Shown: positions 32,802 to 42,425, counted from the stretch's first letter. The stretch: DNA of 64,000 bases from Ignavibacteriota bacterium (GCA_016707525.1 JADJHP010000004.1:434001-498000), one strand, 5' to 3'. The notes: generated from the sequence alone by a model not told the origin. Numbers and translations: made by a program.

Positions 32802-33563
32802 TTACGCGTACCGATCGAGCTTGAAATTCTCCCCGAGGTACAGTTTTCGTACCTCGGGATCATTGGCCAGATCCGCCGCCGTCCCCGCCTTCAGGATGTG
32901 TCCCTCGAACAACAGGTATGCGCGGTCCGTGATGGACAGCGTCTCATGGACGTTGTGATCCGTCACCAGCACGCCGATATTCTTCGTCTTCAACGTCGCC
33001 ACGATGCGCATGATCTCCTCGACCGCGATCGGATCGATCCCCGCGAACGGCTCATCCAACAGGATGAAGCCGGGATCCGTGGCCAGCGCCCGGGCGATCT
33101 CCGTCCGCCGCCGTTCGCCACCCGACAGCATGTACCCCTTGCTCCGCGCGAGATGCGTGATATTGAAATCGGACATCAATTGTTCGCATCGCACTTTCCT
33201 GTCGGCGGAGGACACCTCCATGAGTTGCAGCACGGCGAGGATATTCTCCTCCACGCTCATCTTACGGAAGATGGACGCCTCCTGTGGAAGGTAGCCGAGT
33301 CCCATCCGGGCACGCTTATACATCGCCATGGTGGTGATCTCGGTCTGATCCAGGTAGACGTGCCCGTCATCGGGGCGGACCATCCCGACGATCATGTAGA
33401 AACTCGTGGTCTTCCCGGCACCGTTCGGCCCGAGCAACCCGACAACCTCGCCCTGCCGCACGTCAACGTTCACACCACCCACGACCGTACGCTTCTTGTA
33501 CCGCTTCACCAGTCCTTCGGCACGAAGCACGCGCTGGACGGCAGGTATTGCTTGATCGTTCAT
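32802..33563 (-). CDS. lptB: Lipopolysaccharide export ATP-binding protein LptB
   Basis: LptB is the ATPase of the LptB2FG transporter that extracts lipopolysaccharide from the inner membrane. The 253-residue protein has Walker A GPNGAGKTT, the Q-loop GLGYLPQEASIFRKMSVEEN, the signature LSGGERRR and Walker B FILLDEPFAGIDP, closely matching LptB. I choose the ATG at 33563 (MNDQAIPAVQRVL), because the preceding open sequence overlaps lptA. lptF and lptG are not adjacent. It is the last gene of the kds-lpt operon. Confidence 0.96.
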   Translation of the reverse strand: MNDQAIPAVQRVLRAEGLVKRYKKRTVVGGVNVDVRQGEVVGLLGPNGAGKTTSFYMIVGMVRPDDGHVYLDQTEITTMAMYKRARMGLGYLPQEASIFRKMSVEENILAVLQLMEVSSADRKVRCEQLMSDFNITHLARSKGYMLSGGERRRTEIARALATDPGFILLDEPFAGIDPIAVEEIMRIVATLKTKNIGVLVTDHNVHETLSITDRAYLLFEGHILKAGTAADLANDPEVRKLYLGENFKLDRYA

Positions 33564-33582
33564 ACACTGACCTCGGTCATCC

Positions 33583-34869
33583 TCAATGGGGAAGGTCCCG
33601 GAGAGTGCGTGCCGGGCCATGGTCCGACGCGCGCATCCGTGGACGGTTGTCGAGGCGCTGGTAGCCCGGGAGGCGGTGGTCCTCCACCTTGCGCCGCACC
33701 AGCGGTTCGGGGATGTATTGTCCCTCCACCCCGCCGTACACATGGATCGTTTCCACCCTGCCATCCGCAAAGTGCATCACGATCCTGTCGCCGCTCGTCT
33801 TGTTCAGGCCGTTCGCGGCCGAATCCTCGTACACGAAATACAGGCTTGTCGCCCGCACATCCACATCGATGCGGCTGAGCCGCTTGTCCTTGAACTGCAT
33901 GCCCAGCGTCTCGCCGGAGAGCTGATCGTATCGTTCCGCAAAGGCAGAATCGCTTTCCGAGAGTGCGAAGGCATTGCCCATGACATGGATCCTGTCGAGG
34001 ACCCGCGCGTGCATGTACAGGTTGATCGAATCTCCGGTGACCTGGGTCTGGTCGTACCAGAGTACCGGCGCGGTACGCATCCGGATGCTGTCGCCGGCGG
34101 TGTGGAACGTCACCGCTCCGGCGCGCCCGGCAAGGTCCCTCCGTACGATCTCGACGCTGTCCTGCGCGATCAATCGCCGTGTGGAATCACGGAATGATTC
34201 CATGACCAGGCTCCGCACGACCAGAGTATCCACCACGCCACCCGACGTGTCGCGCTGCACCAGTACCGGATCCTCGGTCATCAGGCTGTACATCCGGACG
34301 GCATCATGGGTGAAGTGTCCGCCACTGATGGTGATCGCATCGTCCTTCTGCACGAGGACCACCCTCCCCCATGCCTCGGTGGAGCGGCGGTTGCGGTCGT
34401 ACCGCGCGGAATCCGCATTGAGGATGGACACGGAATCATGCGCCACGACGCGCGTCCGGAAGAATGCCCTGCGCGTCTCGATGAAGTACTCTCCGTACGC
34501 GGCCTCCAGAGTGGAAACGCCGTCCGTAAGCTTCACGGCGCCAAAGGCCTCGGCCCGCCTCGTATCGCGGTAGTAGAACCCGCGGGGAGCGGTGAGCGTG
34601 ACACTGTCGTCCTCCACCACCACATGGCCGGTCAATTCGATGCTCCCCGCATCGATCATCTGCAGCGCACGATCGCACCGGATGCGCACGTTCCCCTGCA
34701 GGATGCGCACGTTCCCGATCAGCTCCCGCGCCGCCTGTCCGTTGATCACCCGCCCGATAAGACTGTCCGCCCCCTGAAGAACGACGAGTTTCTGATCCCC
34801 CTGACCGAAGAGCGATGGGGAGGCAAGGAGCAGCAGTCCGGCCGGTATGACCCAGCGCCATCTACTCAT
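33583..34869 (-). CDS. lptA: LptA-like (OstA-type) lipopolysaccharide transport protein
   Basis: The 428-residue product has a signal peptide ending SLFGQ, followed by OstA-like beta-jellyroll repeats (LIGNVRILQGNVRIRCDRAL, IELTGHVVVEDDSVTL, GDSINLYMHARVLDRIHVMG). LptA bridges the periplasm in lipopolysaccharide export. It is more than twice the length of E. coli LptA and resembles the long OstA-like proteins of Bacteroidota, so it may form a longer bridge. The C-terminal 45 residues are charged and arginine-rich. Gene position between lptC and lptB supports the assignment. It overlaps lptC by eight bases. Confidence 0.88.
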   Translation of the reverse strand: MSRWRWVIPAGLLLLASPSLFGQGDQKLVVLQGADSLIGRVINGQAARELIGNVRILQGNVRIRCDRALQMIDAGSIELTGHVVVEDDSVTLTAPRGFYYRDTRRAEAFGAVKLTDGVSTLEAAYGEYFIETRRAFFRTRVVAHDSVSILNADSARYDRNRRSTEAWGRVVLVQKDDAITISGGHFTHDAVRMYSLMTEDPVLVQRDTSGGVVDTLVVRSLVMESFRDSTRRLIAQDSVEIVRRDLAGRAGAVTFHTAGDSIRMRTAPVLWYDQTQVTGDSINLYMHARVLDRIHVMGNAFALSESDSAFAERYDQLSGETLGMQFKDKRLSRIDVDVRATSLYFVYEDSAANGLNKTSGDRIVMHFADGRVETIHVYGGVEGQYIPEPLVRRKVEDHRLPGYQRLDNRPRMRASDHGPARTLRDLPH

Positions 34870-35395
34870 TGGAGATCGCCTGGCCGGTGACCTTGAAGAT
34901 CCTGTAGTTCTTCAGGGATTGATCGCTCTCCATGCCATGGCCCATGATGTGCTCGTTAGGCGACTGGATGTCCACGAAGGCGTCCGTATAGATCCTCTGT
35001 GTGGCATTGTTCCAGAAGAGGCGCTCGGTCCGCAACGTGGTCCCGCTGTCCGACACGACCACGACGTGCTCATAGGCCTCCAGGTCGCGTGTCGCATCAT
35101 GGACGATCCCGCGGCGGGCAGTAAGCAGCGACGTGTGCTGCTCCTGATCGTTGAAGAAGTCCACGTGGACGCTGTCCGACAGTTCCGTCACCTGGCGCGA
35201 CGTATACGAAGAGATATGACCCGACCAGAGGATGGCTTTCAGGTGAGCCGAATCTGAGAACACCACGGTACTGTTCCAGCTTTCCTGTGACGGAAGTTCC
35301 TTCGACACGCCGGGGTCGATGGTCGGCTTAACCTTTTCCTCGCAGCCGCACACCATGAGGGACAAGAGCAGGGCCGCGAACGCGTACGGTCTCAT
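34862..35395 (-). CDS. lptC: LptC-like periplasmic lipoprotein of lipopolysaccharide export
   Basis: The 177-residue protein has a lipoprotein-type N-terminus (LMVCGCEEK; Cys18 is the likely lipidated residue) and an OstA/LptC-like beta domain (HISSYTSRQVTELSDSVHVDF, EHVVVVSDSGTTLRTERLFW). LptC passes lipopolysaccharide from LptBFG to LptA. E. coli LptC has a membrane anchor; a lipid anchor is common in Bacteroidota. The start overlaps kdsD by four bases and the end overlaps the lptA-like gene by eight. Confidence 0.88.
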   Translation of the reverse strand: MRPYAFAALLLSLMVCGCEEKVKPTIDPGVSKELPSQESWNSTVVFSDSAHLKAILWSGHISSYTSRQVTELSDSVHVDFFNDQEQHTSLLTARRGIVHDATRDLEAYEHVVVVSDSGTTLRTERLFWNNATQRIYTDAFVDIQSPNEHIMGHGMESDQSLKNYRIFKVTGQAISNE

Positions 35396-36402
35396 GATCG
35401 GTCCTCCCCTCCGAGTCCGGCATTGACGAGTTCATGGAGATGGACGACGCCCACCGGATGGTGGCCGTCATCCACGACGACGATCTGAGTGATCTTGTAC
35501 GATTCCATTTCCTGGAGCACGACCACCGCAAGGGATCCGGCGCGCACGGTCTTCGGGTTGCGCGTCATCGCATCCGCGGCGGTGATGCCGGAAAGGTCCG
35601 TTGTTTTCTCCAACAGGCGTCGCAGGTCACCGTCCGTGATGATACCGTCCAGCGTGCCGTCAGGACGCATGACGCAGGTGCAGCCGAGGCGTTTGCTCGA
35701 GATCTCGACAATGGCGTCGCGCAACGGAACGGCACCCCCGACCCGCGGGATCGCAGCGCCATGCACCATCAACTCGTCGACCTTCAGGAGGAGCCGCTTC
35801 CCGAGCGTCCCGCCCGGGTGGTACAGCGCGAATTCCTCCTTGCGGAACTGCCGCCGGTCGAGCAACGCGATGGCAAGAGCATCGCCCAGGACAAGCGAGA
35901 CGGTGGTTGACGACGTCGGCGCGAGGTCCAGCGGGCATGCCTCTTCGGTGACGGAGGCGTCCAGGGCAACGGTCGACTCCCGGGCGAGTGCAGAGTTCAT
36001 CTTTCCCACGAGCGCAATGATCGGCACGCCGATCCGCTGGAACATGGGAACGAGCATATTCAGTTCATCGGTGTTTCCGCTCTTGGAGAGCGTGATGACC
36101 ACGTCGTCCCCCCGGACGATCCCGAGGTCGCCGTGAACAGCATCCGAGGGATGGAGAAAGACCGAGGGTGTGCCGGTGGAATTCATCGTCGCAACGATCT
36201 TGCGGGCGATGATCCCGGATTTCCCCACGCCGGTGATGATGACACGCCCCTTGCACGAGGCAAGCAGGTCCACCGCGTGTCCGAACTCCGCGCCGATCCG
36301 TCCCTCGAGGGCGCTCACGGCATCCCGTTCGATGCGTACGACCTCTTTGCCTTTGGCGATCGCTGTAGCCGTATCGTTCATGGTGCCGTTCCCGGTGATC
36401 AT
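35392..36402 (-). CDS. kdsD: Arabinose-5-phosphate isomerase (KpsF/GutQ family)
   Basis: The enzyme interconverts ribulose-5-phosphate and arabinose-5-phosphate, the first step of Kdo synthesis. The 336-residue protein has an SIS domain (ASCKGRVIITGVGKSGIIARKI; SPSD-type loop FLHPSDAVHGDLGIV; LAPTSSTTVSLVLGDALAIAL) and a pair of CBS domains from about residue 205 to the end (GCTCVMRPDGTLDGIITDGDL). Order and length are typical of KdsD. It overlaps both neighbours by four bases. Confidence 0.95.
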   Translation of the reverse strand: MITGNGTMNDTATAIAKGKEVVRIERDAVSALEGRIGAEFGHAVDLLASCKGRVIITGVGKSGIIARKIVATMNSTGTPSVFLHPSDAVHGDLGIVRGDDVVITLSKSGNTDELNMLVPMFQRIGVPIIALVGKMNSALARESTVALDASVTEEACPLDLAPTSSTTVSLVLGDALAIALLDRRQFRKEEFALYHPGGTLGKRLLLKVDELMVHGAAIPRVGGAVPLRDAIVEISSKRLGCTCVMRPDGTLDGIITDGDLRRLLEKTTDLSGITAADAMTRNPKTVRAGSLAVVVLQEMESYKITQIVVVDDGHHPVGVVHLHELVNAGLGGEDRS

Positions 36403-36911
36403 GGGCGGGTGATGCGGAATTGGTGTGCGATGATCAGGTCGATCACCTCGCGGACGGCCCCGTTGCCGCCATCCACCCTGGTGACGTAATCGACCTCACG
36501 CTTCACGTCCGCGCGTGCATTGCGCGGTGCGGCGGAGAACCCGACAAGCCGGAGCAGCGGAAGGTCGAAGAGTTCGTCGCCGATGAACGCGAATTCCTTC
36601 TCCTGGAGGTCGTACTTCTCCTGCAGGATCCGCATCGGCGTCACCTTATCCATCGTCCCCTGGAAGACATCATCGATCTTCAGGACCCGGGCGCGCGCAT
36701 CCACGATGGGGGTGGTGCGGCCGCTGATGATCCCGACCCGGAGGCCATGCTCACGGGCCCGGACCACACCATAGCCATCGTGCGCATGGAACCGCTTGAA
36801 CTCGTGGCCATCGGCTCCATAGTACAATCCGCCGTCGGTCATGACGCCGTCCACATCCAGCAGGACCATTTTGATCTGCTTGAGTCTACTGCCCGGCAAT
36901 CGCTTGGCCAT
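36399..36911 (-). CDS. kdsC: 3-deoxy-D-manno-octulosonate 8-phosphate phosphatase KdsC
   Basis: The 170-residue HAD phosphatase removes phosphate from Kdo-8-phosphate. It has the nucleophile motif LLDVDGVMTDGGLYYG, the HAHDGYGV loop, ISGRTTPIVDARARVL and the late FIGDELFDLPLLRLVGFSAA segment. It is small and lacks a cap, as KdsC does. It starts three bases after kdsA and overlaps kdsD by four. Confidence 0.95.
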   Translation of the reverse strand: MAKRLPGSRLKQIKMVLLDVDGVMTDGGLYYGADGHEFKRFHAHDGYGVVRAREHGLRVGIISGRTTPIVDARARVLKIDDVFQGTMDKVTPMRILQEKYDLQEKEFAFIGDELFDLPLLRLVGFSAAPRNARADVKREVDYVTRVDGGNGAVREVIDLIIAHQFRITRP

Positions 36912-36914
36912 GGA

Positions 36915-37739
36915 TCAGAGCCCCTTCACAACGTCGTGGATAGGAAGGACCTGTTCGAGCAGTGCGCCGAGAAGGTCCAGGCGCAACTGGCTTGCGGCAT
37001 CACTGAGGGCCGAGGCCGGGTCAGGATGGACCTCGACGAAGAGGGCATCCACACCCGCGGCGACGCCTGCCCTCGCGATGGGGAAGATGAATTCCGGCTG
37101 TCCGCCGGACCGTCCCCCCGAGGCATCGCCGCCCGGGAGCTGGACCGCATGGGTCGCATCGAGCACCACGGGGCATCCGGTCGCGCGCATGATCGGCAGC
37201 GCCCGCATGTCGACCACGAGATTGTGGTAGCCGAATGTCGCGCCCCGCTCGGTGAGCATGATGTTGTGGTTCCCGGTCTCCCGCACCTTGTCCGCGGCAT
37301 GCCGCATGTCGCCCGGCGCAAGGAATTGCCCCTTCTTGATATTCACCACCTTCCCCGTCCGCCCCGCCGCCTGCAGCAACTCCGACTGCCGGCAGAGAAA
37401 CGCCGGGATCTGGAGCACATCGACGACAAGCCCGGCCGAGACCGCTTCATCCTCTGTATGGATGTCCGTCAATACGGGCATCCCGAATTGTGCACGCACT
37501 TCCCCGAGGATCCTGAGCCCTTCGTCCATCCCCGGGCCGGTGAAGCCGGTCTTACTTGTGCGGTTGGCCTTCTTATAGGACGACTTGAAAATGACCGGCA
37601 TCTTCCGGGCATCGGAGGCCTTCTTCACGGCCTCGGCGGTGCGCATGACGAGGTCGCGGTTCTCGATGACGCACGGACCCGCAATGAGGACAAGCGGAAG
37701 TCCGCGGCCGATGGTGATGTGACCGACGGTGACATTCAT
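36915..37739 (-). CDS. kdsA: 2-dehydro-3-deoxyphosphooctonate aldolase (Kdo-8-phosphate synthase)
   Basis: KdsA condenses arabinose-5-phosphate with phosphoenolpyruvate to make Kdo-8-phosphate. The 274-residue barrel enzyme has LIAGPCVIENRDLVMRTAE at the start, FKSSYKKANRTS, VLTDIHTEDEAV, DVLQIPAFLCRQSELLQAA and MLTERGATFGYHNLVVDMR, all diagnostic. The family is split by metal use; the active-site choice cannot be settled by eye here. Its ATG overlaps the symporter stop by four bases. Confidence 0.97.
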   Translation of the reverse strand: MNVTVGHITIGRGLPLVLIAGPCVIENRDLVMRTAEAVKKASDARKMPVIFKSSYKKANRTSKTGFTGPGMDEGLRILGEVRAQFGMPVLTDIHTEDEAVSAGLVVDVLQIPAFLCRQSELLQAAGRTGKVVNIKKGQFLAPGDMRHAADKVRETGNHNIMLTERGATFGYHNLVVDMRALPIMRATGCPVVLDATHAVQLPGGDASGGRSGGQPEFIFPIARAGVAAGVDALFVEVHPDPASALSDAASQLRLDLLGALLEQVLPIHDVVKGL

Positions 37740-39283
37740 GCTGCCACTCCTTCAGGGTTCTCGAGAACACCTTCCTGCTTTGCCATGATCACCGCAACGA
37801 CCGCATCGCCGCTCACATTGAGGACGGTCCGCATCATATCCAGGATGCGGTCCACACCAAGGATCAGCGCGATGCCCTCCTCCGGAACATTGACCGACCT
37901 CAGCACGATGATCAGCATGACGATGCCCACGCCGGGGACCGGCGCGGTGCCGATCGACGCAAGGACCGCCGTGAACAGGATGGTGAGCTGCGCGGTCAGG
38001 CCGAGATCGATACCGTACACCTGGGCGATAAAGACGGTGGCCACGGCCTGATACATCGACGTGCCATCCATATTGACGGTCGCACCGAGCGGGAGGACGA
38101 AACTGGTGATCTGCTTCGGGACGCCGAGTTTCTGCTCGCAGGTCTCCATATTGATCGGCAGCGTGGCGGCGCTGGAGCTCGAACTGAACGCGATGAGCAT
38201 GACATCCTTCAGCGCGCGGAAGAAACGCCACGGGTGCAGCCCCCCGAATGCCCGCACCATCAGGCCGAGGGTGATGAACTGATGGATCAGGAATCCGAGG
38301 ATGAGCGTGCCGGCGTACCACGCCAGCGTCGTCAGGATCTCGAATCCGAACTCTCCCACGGTCGCAGCGATGAGGGCGAACACGCCATACGGAGCGATCG
38401 TCATGATCATATCGACCATATGGATCATCAGATCGCTGAAACCGTCGAAGAATCCGATGACGTGTGCCGATTTCTCCTTCGCAATGGCGGTCAGACTGAC
38501 GCCGACCATCAAGGAGAAGAAGACGATCTGGAGCATGTCGCCCTTCGCCATCGCCTCGATCGGGTTCGTTGCCACGATCCGCACCAGCATGTCTGTGAGG
38601 TTTAATTCAGCGTCGCTGGTCAGGACCGCGGTGCTATTCCCCTGGAACTCCGTGATCAGCTTCTCACGAGCCTCCGGCGCAAGACGTGTTCCGGGCTGGA
38701 TGGCGTTCACCAGGACCAGTCCGATCGTGATCGCCGAAACGATCGTGATCGCGTAGAACAGGAGGGTCTTCGCCCCGATGCGCCCGACCTTTCTGATATC
38801 GCCGAGGCTTGATGCCCCCACGATCAGGGAAGAGATGACCAGCGGGATAGCGACGAACATCAGCAACCGGATGAAGATCGTACCGACCGGTTTGATCATG
38901 ACCGCGATGGTCTTCACTTTTTCGATCGACGACACGTTTTCGATCGTCCGCTCGACCCGGACCGCCTTCCCTCCGGGATCCGGAGTGTCCTGGACGACAC
39001 GGACGGCCGTCGTACGCTTCTCGTCCGGTTTCAGCTTGTTGAATGCCGGGAGGATCCGGAGCTGGTCCTCCGGCCCGAACGTGGCGAACACTTTGCCATC
39101 GGCCCCGACGAACTCGACCGAAGACCAGTGCGCGGCCTCCTCCGTCACCCATTCGCCGTTGGAGCGGCTGGTGATGGCGAGTTCATACTTACTCACATTG
39201 AAGAACGCACCGAAGGCCGCCCCGAGGACGAGAGCAAGGAGGATCTTATTGTGCAATTGAAGCCTGGGGAGGCGGAATGGCAT
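37736..39283 (-). CDS. Dicarboxylate/amino acid:cation symporter with a long first loop
   Basis: This 515-residue membrane transporter (DAACS family, GltP/DctA-like) takes up glutamate, aspartate or C4-dicarboxylates with sodium or protons. The family signature SSSSAATLPINMETCEQKLG and the NMDGTSMY motif are present. Unusually, about 95 soluble residues (about 30-125) lie between the first and second membrane segments, facing the periplasm by the usual topology. The gene leads the kds-lpt operon and has a good promoter. Why a nutrient transporter heads a lipopolysaccharide operon is unclear; feeding phosphoenolpyruvate or TCA carbon is only a guess. Confidence 0.93.
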   Translation of the reverse strand: MPFRLPRLQLHNKILLALVLGAAFGAFFNVSKYELAITSRSNGEWVTEEAAHWSSVEFVGADGKVFATFGPEDQLRILPAFNKLKPDEKRTTAVRVVQDTPDPGGKAVRVERTIENVSSIEKVKTIAVMIKPVGTIFIRLLMFVAIPLVISSLIVGASSLGDIRKVGRIGAKTLLFYAITIVSAITIGLVLVNAIQPGTRLAPEAREKLITEFQGNSTAVLTSDAELNLTDMLVRIVATNPIEAMAKGDMLQIVFFSLMVGVSLTAIAKEKSAHVIGFFDGFSDLMIHMVDMIMTIAPYGVFALIAATVGEFGFEILTTLAWYAGTLILGFLIHQFITLGLMVRAFGGLHPWRFFRALKDVMLIAFSSSSSAATLPINMETCEQKLGVPKQITSFVLPLGATVNMDGTSMYQAVATVFIAQVYGIDLGLTAQLTILFTAVLASIGTAPVPGVGIVMLIIVLRSVNVPEEGIALILGVDRILDMMRTVLNVSGDAVVAVIMAKQEGVLENPEGVAA

Positions 39284-39314
39284 GCGGGGACGTCCGGTTG
39301 TTCCTTAGTTGTTC

Positions 39315-39343
39315 ATTGTACGAAAAACCACATTGACAATCAA
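39315..39343 (-). promoter_or_regulatory. Promoter of the symporter-kds-lpt operon
   Basis: On the minus strand TTGATT and TACAAT are exactly 17 bases apart, ending about 32 bases before the symporter ATG. It overlaps the region used by the divergent ispE promoter. Confidence 0.65.
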
Positions 39344-39347
39344 AGAG

Positions 39348-39376
39348 GTGATTTTCTCCGGTTTTTTCGCTATTCT
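39348..39376 (+). promoter_or_regulatory. Possible promoter of ispE
   Basis: GTGATT and TATTCT are 17 bases apart, 14 bases before the ispE ATG. The -35 box is weak, and the predicted leader is very short. Confidence 0.35.
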
Positions 39377-39390
39377 GAACTCGATCATCT

Positions 39391-40236
39391 ATGTTCCAGG
39401 CCTACGCAAAGATCAATATCGGCCTCTACGTCGTCGAGAGGCGCCCGGATGGCTTCCACAACATCGAGACGGTCTTCCACCGTGTCGCCGTTGCCGATGC
39501 CCTTCGGATGGAACCTGCTGCTGCGATCGAGGTGACATCCTCGTCGCCCGAAGCGCCATCCGACCAGACCAACATTTGCTACAAAGCAGCGGCCATGCTG
39601 CAGATGCACCTTGGGATGTCGCAGGGGGTGCACATTCACATCGAGAAGCACGTGCCTGTCGGGGCCGGACTCGGTGGCGGCAGCGCTGACGCAGCGTGCG
39701 TCCTCCGTGAGCTCCCCCACCTCTGGAAGGGAGCGGTCCCGGACTCCATTCTCCGTACGATGGCACTCACGCTCGGCTCGGACGTCCCGTATTTTCTCTC
39801 ACCCGGTTCCGCTGTCGCCGGCGGCCGGGGCGAGGTCCTCGAGTATTTCCATCTTGACGTGCCGTACAGTATCCTCCTTTGCAATCCCGAGATCCACGTC
39901 GCCACCGGATGGGCCTACGGGCAGATCACACCGAATACTGAACAGAAGCCCGCTGACCTCGCCGCGGTCGTCCGCGCGGGTATGCGCGACCCGGTACTCC
40001 TGCGAGAGCAGCTCCGCAACGATTTTGAACCGGTGGTCTTCAGGGCCTATCCGGAGGTTCGCCAGATCAAGGAACAGATGCTCAAGGCCGGCGCGCTCTT
40101 CTCGATGATGTCCGGCAGCGGTTCCACCGTGTACGGTCTCTTTCCAGATGAACCTGCGGCACATCGGTGCGCGGCTCCCTTCGCGGCTGCCGGGTACCGG
40201 ACATTCGTCACGCCTCCGCATTTCACGGGTGCCTGA
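39391..40236 (+). CDS. ispE: 4-diphosphocytidyl-2-C-methyl-D-erythritol kinase
   Basis: IspE phosphorylates an intermediate of the non-mevalonate isoprenoid pathway. The 281-residue GHMP kinase starts YAKINIGLYVVERRPDGFHN, has the ATP-binding loop VPVGAGLGGGSADAA, the GSDVPYFL motif and the late MMSGSGSTVYGLF motif. Length is normal. A TonB-dependent receptor gene follows after three bases. Confidence 0.95.
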   Translation: MFQAYAKINIGLYVVERRPDGFHNIETVFHRVAVADALRMEPAAAIEVTSSSPEAPSDQTNICYKAAAMLQMHLGMSQGVHIHIEKHVPVGAGLGGGSADAACVLRELPHLWKGAVPDSILRTMALTLGSDVPYFLSPGSAVAGGRGEVLEYFHLDVPYSILLCNPEIHVATGWAYGQITPNTEQKPADLAAVVRAGMRDPVLLREQLRNDFEPVVFRAYPEVRQIKEQMLKAGALFSMMSGSGSTVYGLFPDEPAAHRCAAPFAAAGYRTFVTPPHFTGA

Positions 40237-40239
40237 GCA

Positions 40240-42294
40240 ATGAACCCCACGCTTCCGCGCAGGGCCTCACTCTTCACCCTTGTAGCGATCATCACGCTTG
40301 CAGCGATTGGTCCCTCCGCTGCCCAGGACAAAGAGAAACGGACCGAGCGTCCTCTCCCCGTTGCTGGTTCTCCACCTCCCGATTCAACCCGCAAGGCACG
40401 GCCTGACACCGTGATGCATTTCGATGTCCGCCGTTGGGCCGGATCCATGACGCTCTCCGCGGATACGACCCGTACCATCACTGCAACGGCGATGGAATGG
40501 CAGACGCCCGTCTCCCTCTCCGATATCCTCGCGAACGTGCCGGGTGTCTTCATGACCGACCCGTCGGGTGTCGGTCAATACGCGCGTCCCTCTGTCCACG
40601 GCATCGACTGGCGGGGCACGGTCGTCATGGTGGACGGAATCCCGATGAGCGATGCATCCGCCGGGGCACCCAACCTCTCGATGATCCCCGCCGGGATGGC
40701 GGACCGCATCGAGATCGCGGCCGGCACGCGGTCGTTCGTGTACGGTACCGGTGCGACAGGGGCAGCGATCAACATCATCCGTCCGCGGCTCTCGCGCGTC
40801 ACCCCGGTGACCCGCATCCGCTACGAAGAATCCGATTACAGCTATGCCACCAGCGATGGGCTCTTCGTTCAGGATATCAGTCAGCGCGTCAACGTGCAGG
40901 CCGGGTACCAGTATCAGGGAACGAGCGGACGGTTCGACAACAGCGGACATGAGCAGTGGAACCTCCGGACGGATGTCCGCTACCATCCGTCGAAGGACTG
41001 GGACCTGACCGCACATTACCTCTACACGCAGACACAGACGGGGTTGAACGAGGGGATCGATCTTGCGCGAACGGGCACCGCGCTCGCCTTCTCCACGCAG
41101 CAGGCGCTTGCCAGGAATCCTGACGCCTACGAGAAGATCACGCGCCACGACATGGCGCTCCAGCTCTCCGGAAGCATCACCGGCGACTCGACCGCGCACA
41201 CCTCGGTGTCGGCGTACCGGTCGCACTTCCTCCGCGAATACCGGGATGAAGAGAATCGCACGACGCCCAACGGCCTGTATCTTGCAGAGGATCATCGTCT
41301 CGCGCGGACCGGCCTCCATATGCGTCAACGCTTCGACCATGGCCCTCACGCACTCACCCTGGGCCTCTCGCTGGATGACCAGCGGACGCTCTCCGGTTCG
41401 GCAATGGGTACGCGGGTCAGGACCACCATCGCCGGCTCTTTCATCAGCGAGCTCGCGTTCGGAGGGAAGAATAGCTGGGCGGTGTACGGCAGGGTGGACA
41501 ACACCGCGAAGCATATGTACTTCGGCGGTGGAAGCGATGTGCGGCTTGGCGCGGGCGATCTGCTGACCCTCACTGCTGGTGCAGCCGTCATGGAACGCCC
41601 CACGACGTTCACGGAACCCATCTTCTGGGGGAAAGTGATGCCGACGATCTTCGCCGACAAGGAGCGCCACGTTCTCTTCGAGGCCGGCGTGGAGCTCGCA
41701 CTCGGCGATCTCGGGACGGCGAAGATCAATTATGGCTACCGGACGATCCGGAACTTCATCGGCATCTCCTCCGGCCTGCTGATGACGTCGGCGGTGCAGG
41801 CGGCAGACACGCTGCGGCCATGGGTCTTCATCCAGACGAGTGACGAGGAGTGCCGGTTGCACAGCCTGGATCTGGCGCTGCAACTGCACATCGCGTGGTT
41901 CACGATCGAAGGCACCGGCGGCATCGTCCACTGGGAGAAGATGCCGAATATTGCCATGGATGAGCCGCCGCGGGGGTACGCACGCGGAGGGATCTACTAC
42001 CGGAACCGGATCCTGAACGATAACCTGGAACTGCAGGTGGGTGTACGCGGACAGGTGCGGGGGAGGTATTACGGCTCCACGGTCCTCAGCCGGGATCTTC
42101 TGCCTCTGACGAACACCAGCACCCAGCTGGGCGCCGCGTCCACTCTCGACCTGGTACTTGTCGGCCACATCGGCGATGCGTACATCCACGTCCTCTGGGA
42201 GAACGTCACCGACGTCCAGTATTTCACCACCCCCTTCACTCCTGCGCTGGGCCGTCGGTTCAGGTTCGGCGTCTCATGGGAGTTCCTGAATTAG
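40240..42294 (+). CDS. TonB-dependent outer-membrane receptor
   Basis: The 684-residue product has a signal peptide ending GPSAAQ, a plug domain (VSLSDILANVPGVFMTDPSG, VVMVDGIPMSD, RIEIAAGTRSFVYGTGATGA) and a 22-strand-type barrel made of alternating strands to the C-terminus, which ends GRRFRFGVSWEFLN with an aromatic in the last strand. It imports an unknown ligand, such as a siderophore, vitamin or sugar oligomer, across the outer membrane with TonB energy. No carboxypeptidase-like N-terminal domain of the SusC type is present, and no tonB or binding protein is adjacent. Confidence 0.9.
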   Translation: MNPTLPRRASLFTLVAIITLAAIGPSAAQDKEKRTERPLPVAGSPPPDSTRKARPDTVMHFDVRRWAGSMTLSADTTRTITATAMEWQTPVSLSDILANVPGVFMTDPSGVGQYARPSVHGIDWRGTVVMVDGIPMSDASAGAPNLSMIPAGMADRIEIAAGTRSFVYGTGATGAAINIIRPRLSRVTPVTRIRYEESDYSYATSDGLFVQDISQRVNVQAGYQYQGTSGRFDNSGHEQWNLRTDVRYHPSKDWDLTAHYLYTQTQTGLNEGIDLARTGTALAFSTQQALARNPDAYEKITRHDMALQLSGSITGDSTAHTSVSAYRSHFLREYRDEENRTTPNGLYLAEDHRLARTGLHMRQRFDHGPHALTLGLSLDDQRTLSGSAMGTRVRTTIAGSFISELAFGGKNSWAVYGRVDNTAKHMYFGGGSDVRLGAGDLLTLTAGAAVMERPTTFTEPIFWGKVMPTIFADKERHVLFEAGVELALGDLGTAKINYGYRTIRNFIGISSGLLMTSAVQAADTLRPWVFIQTSDEECRLHSLDLALQLHIAWFTIEGTGGIVHWEKMPNIAMDEPPRGYARGGIYYRNRILNDNLELQVGVRGQVRGRYYGSTVLSRDLLPLTNTSTQLGAASTLDLVLVGHIGDAYIHVLWENVTDVQYFTTPFTPALGRRFRFGVSWEFLN

Positions 42295-42425
42295 TGTCAC
42301 GCCAACTCACGTCGTCCGGGGATATGCAGGCAGTATACCCGTCGGAGTGAAGGTGCCGCCACAATGTCTGTGGCACGACCCGAGAAGCGACAGCGAGATG
42401 GTTCCTCAACAATTCCGGAGGCAGC

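Noticed and set aside
42353..42376. Possible terminator (GTGCCGCCACA with TGTGGCAC) after the TonB receptor gene
   Set aside because: The stem needs a three-base bulge and has no T run; I see no support for termination.
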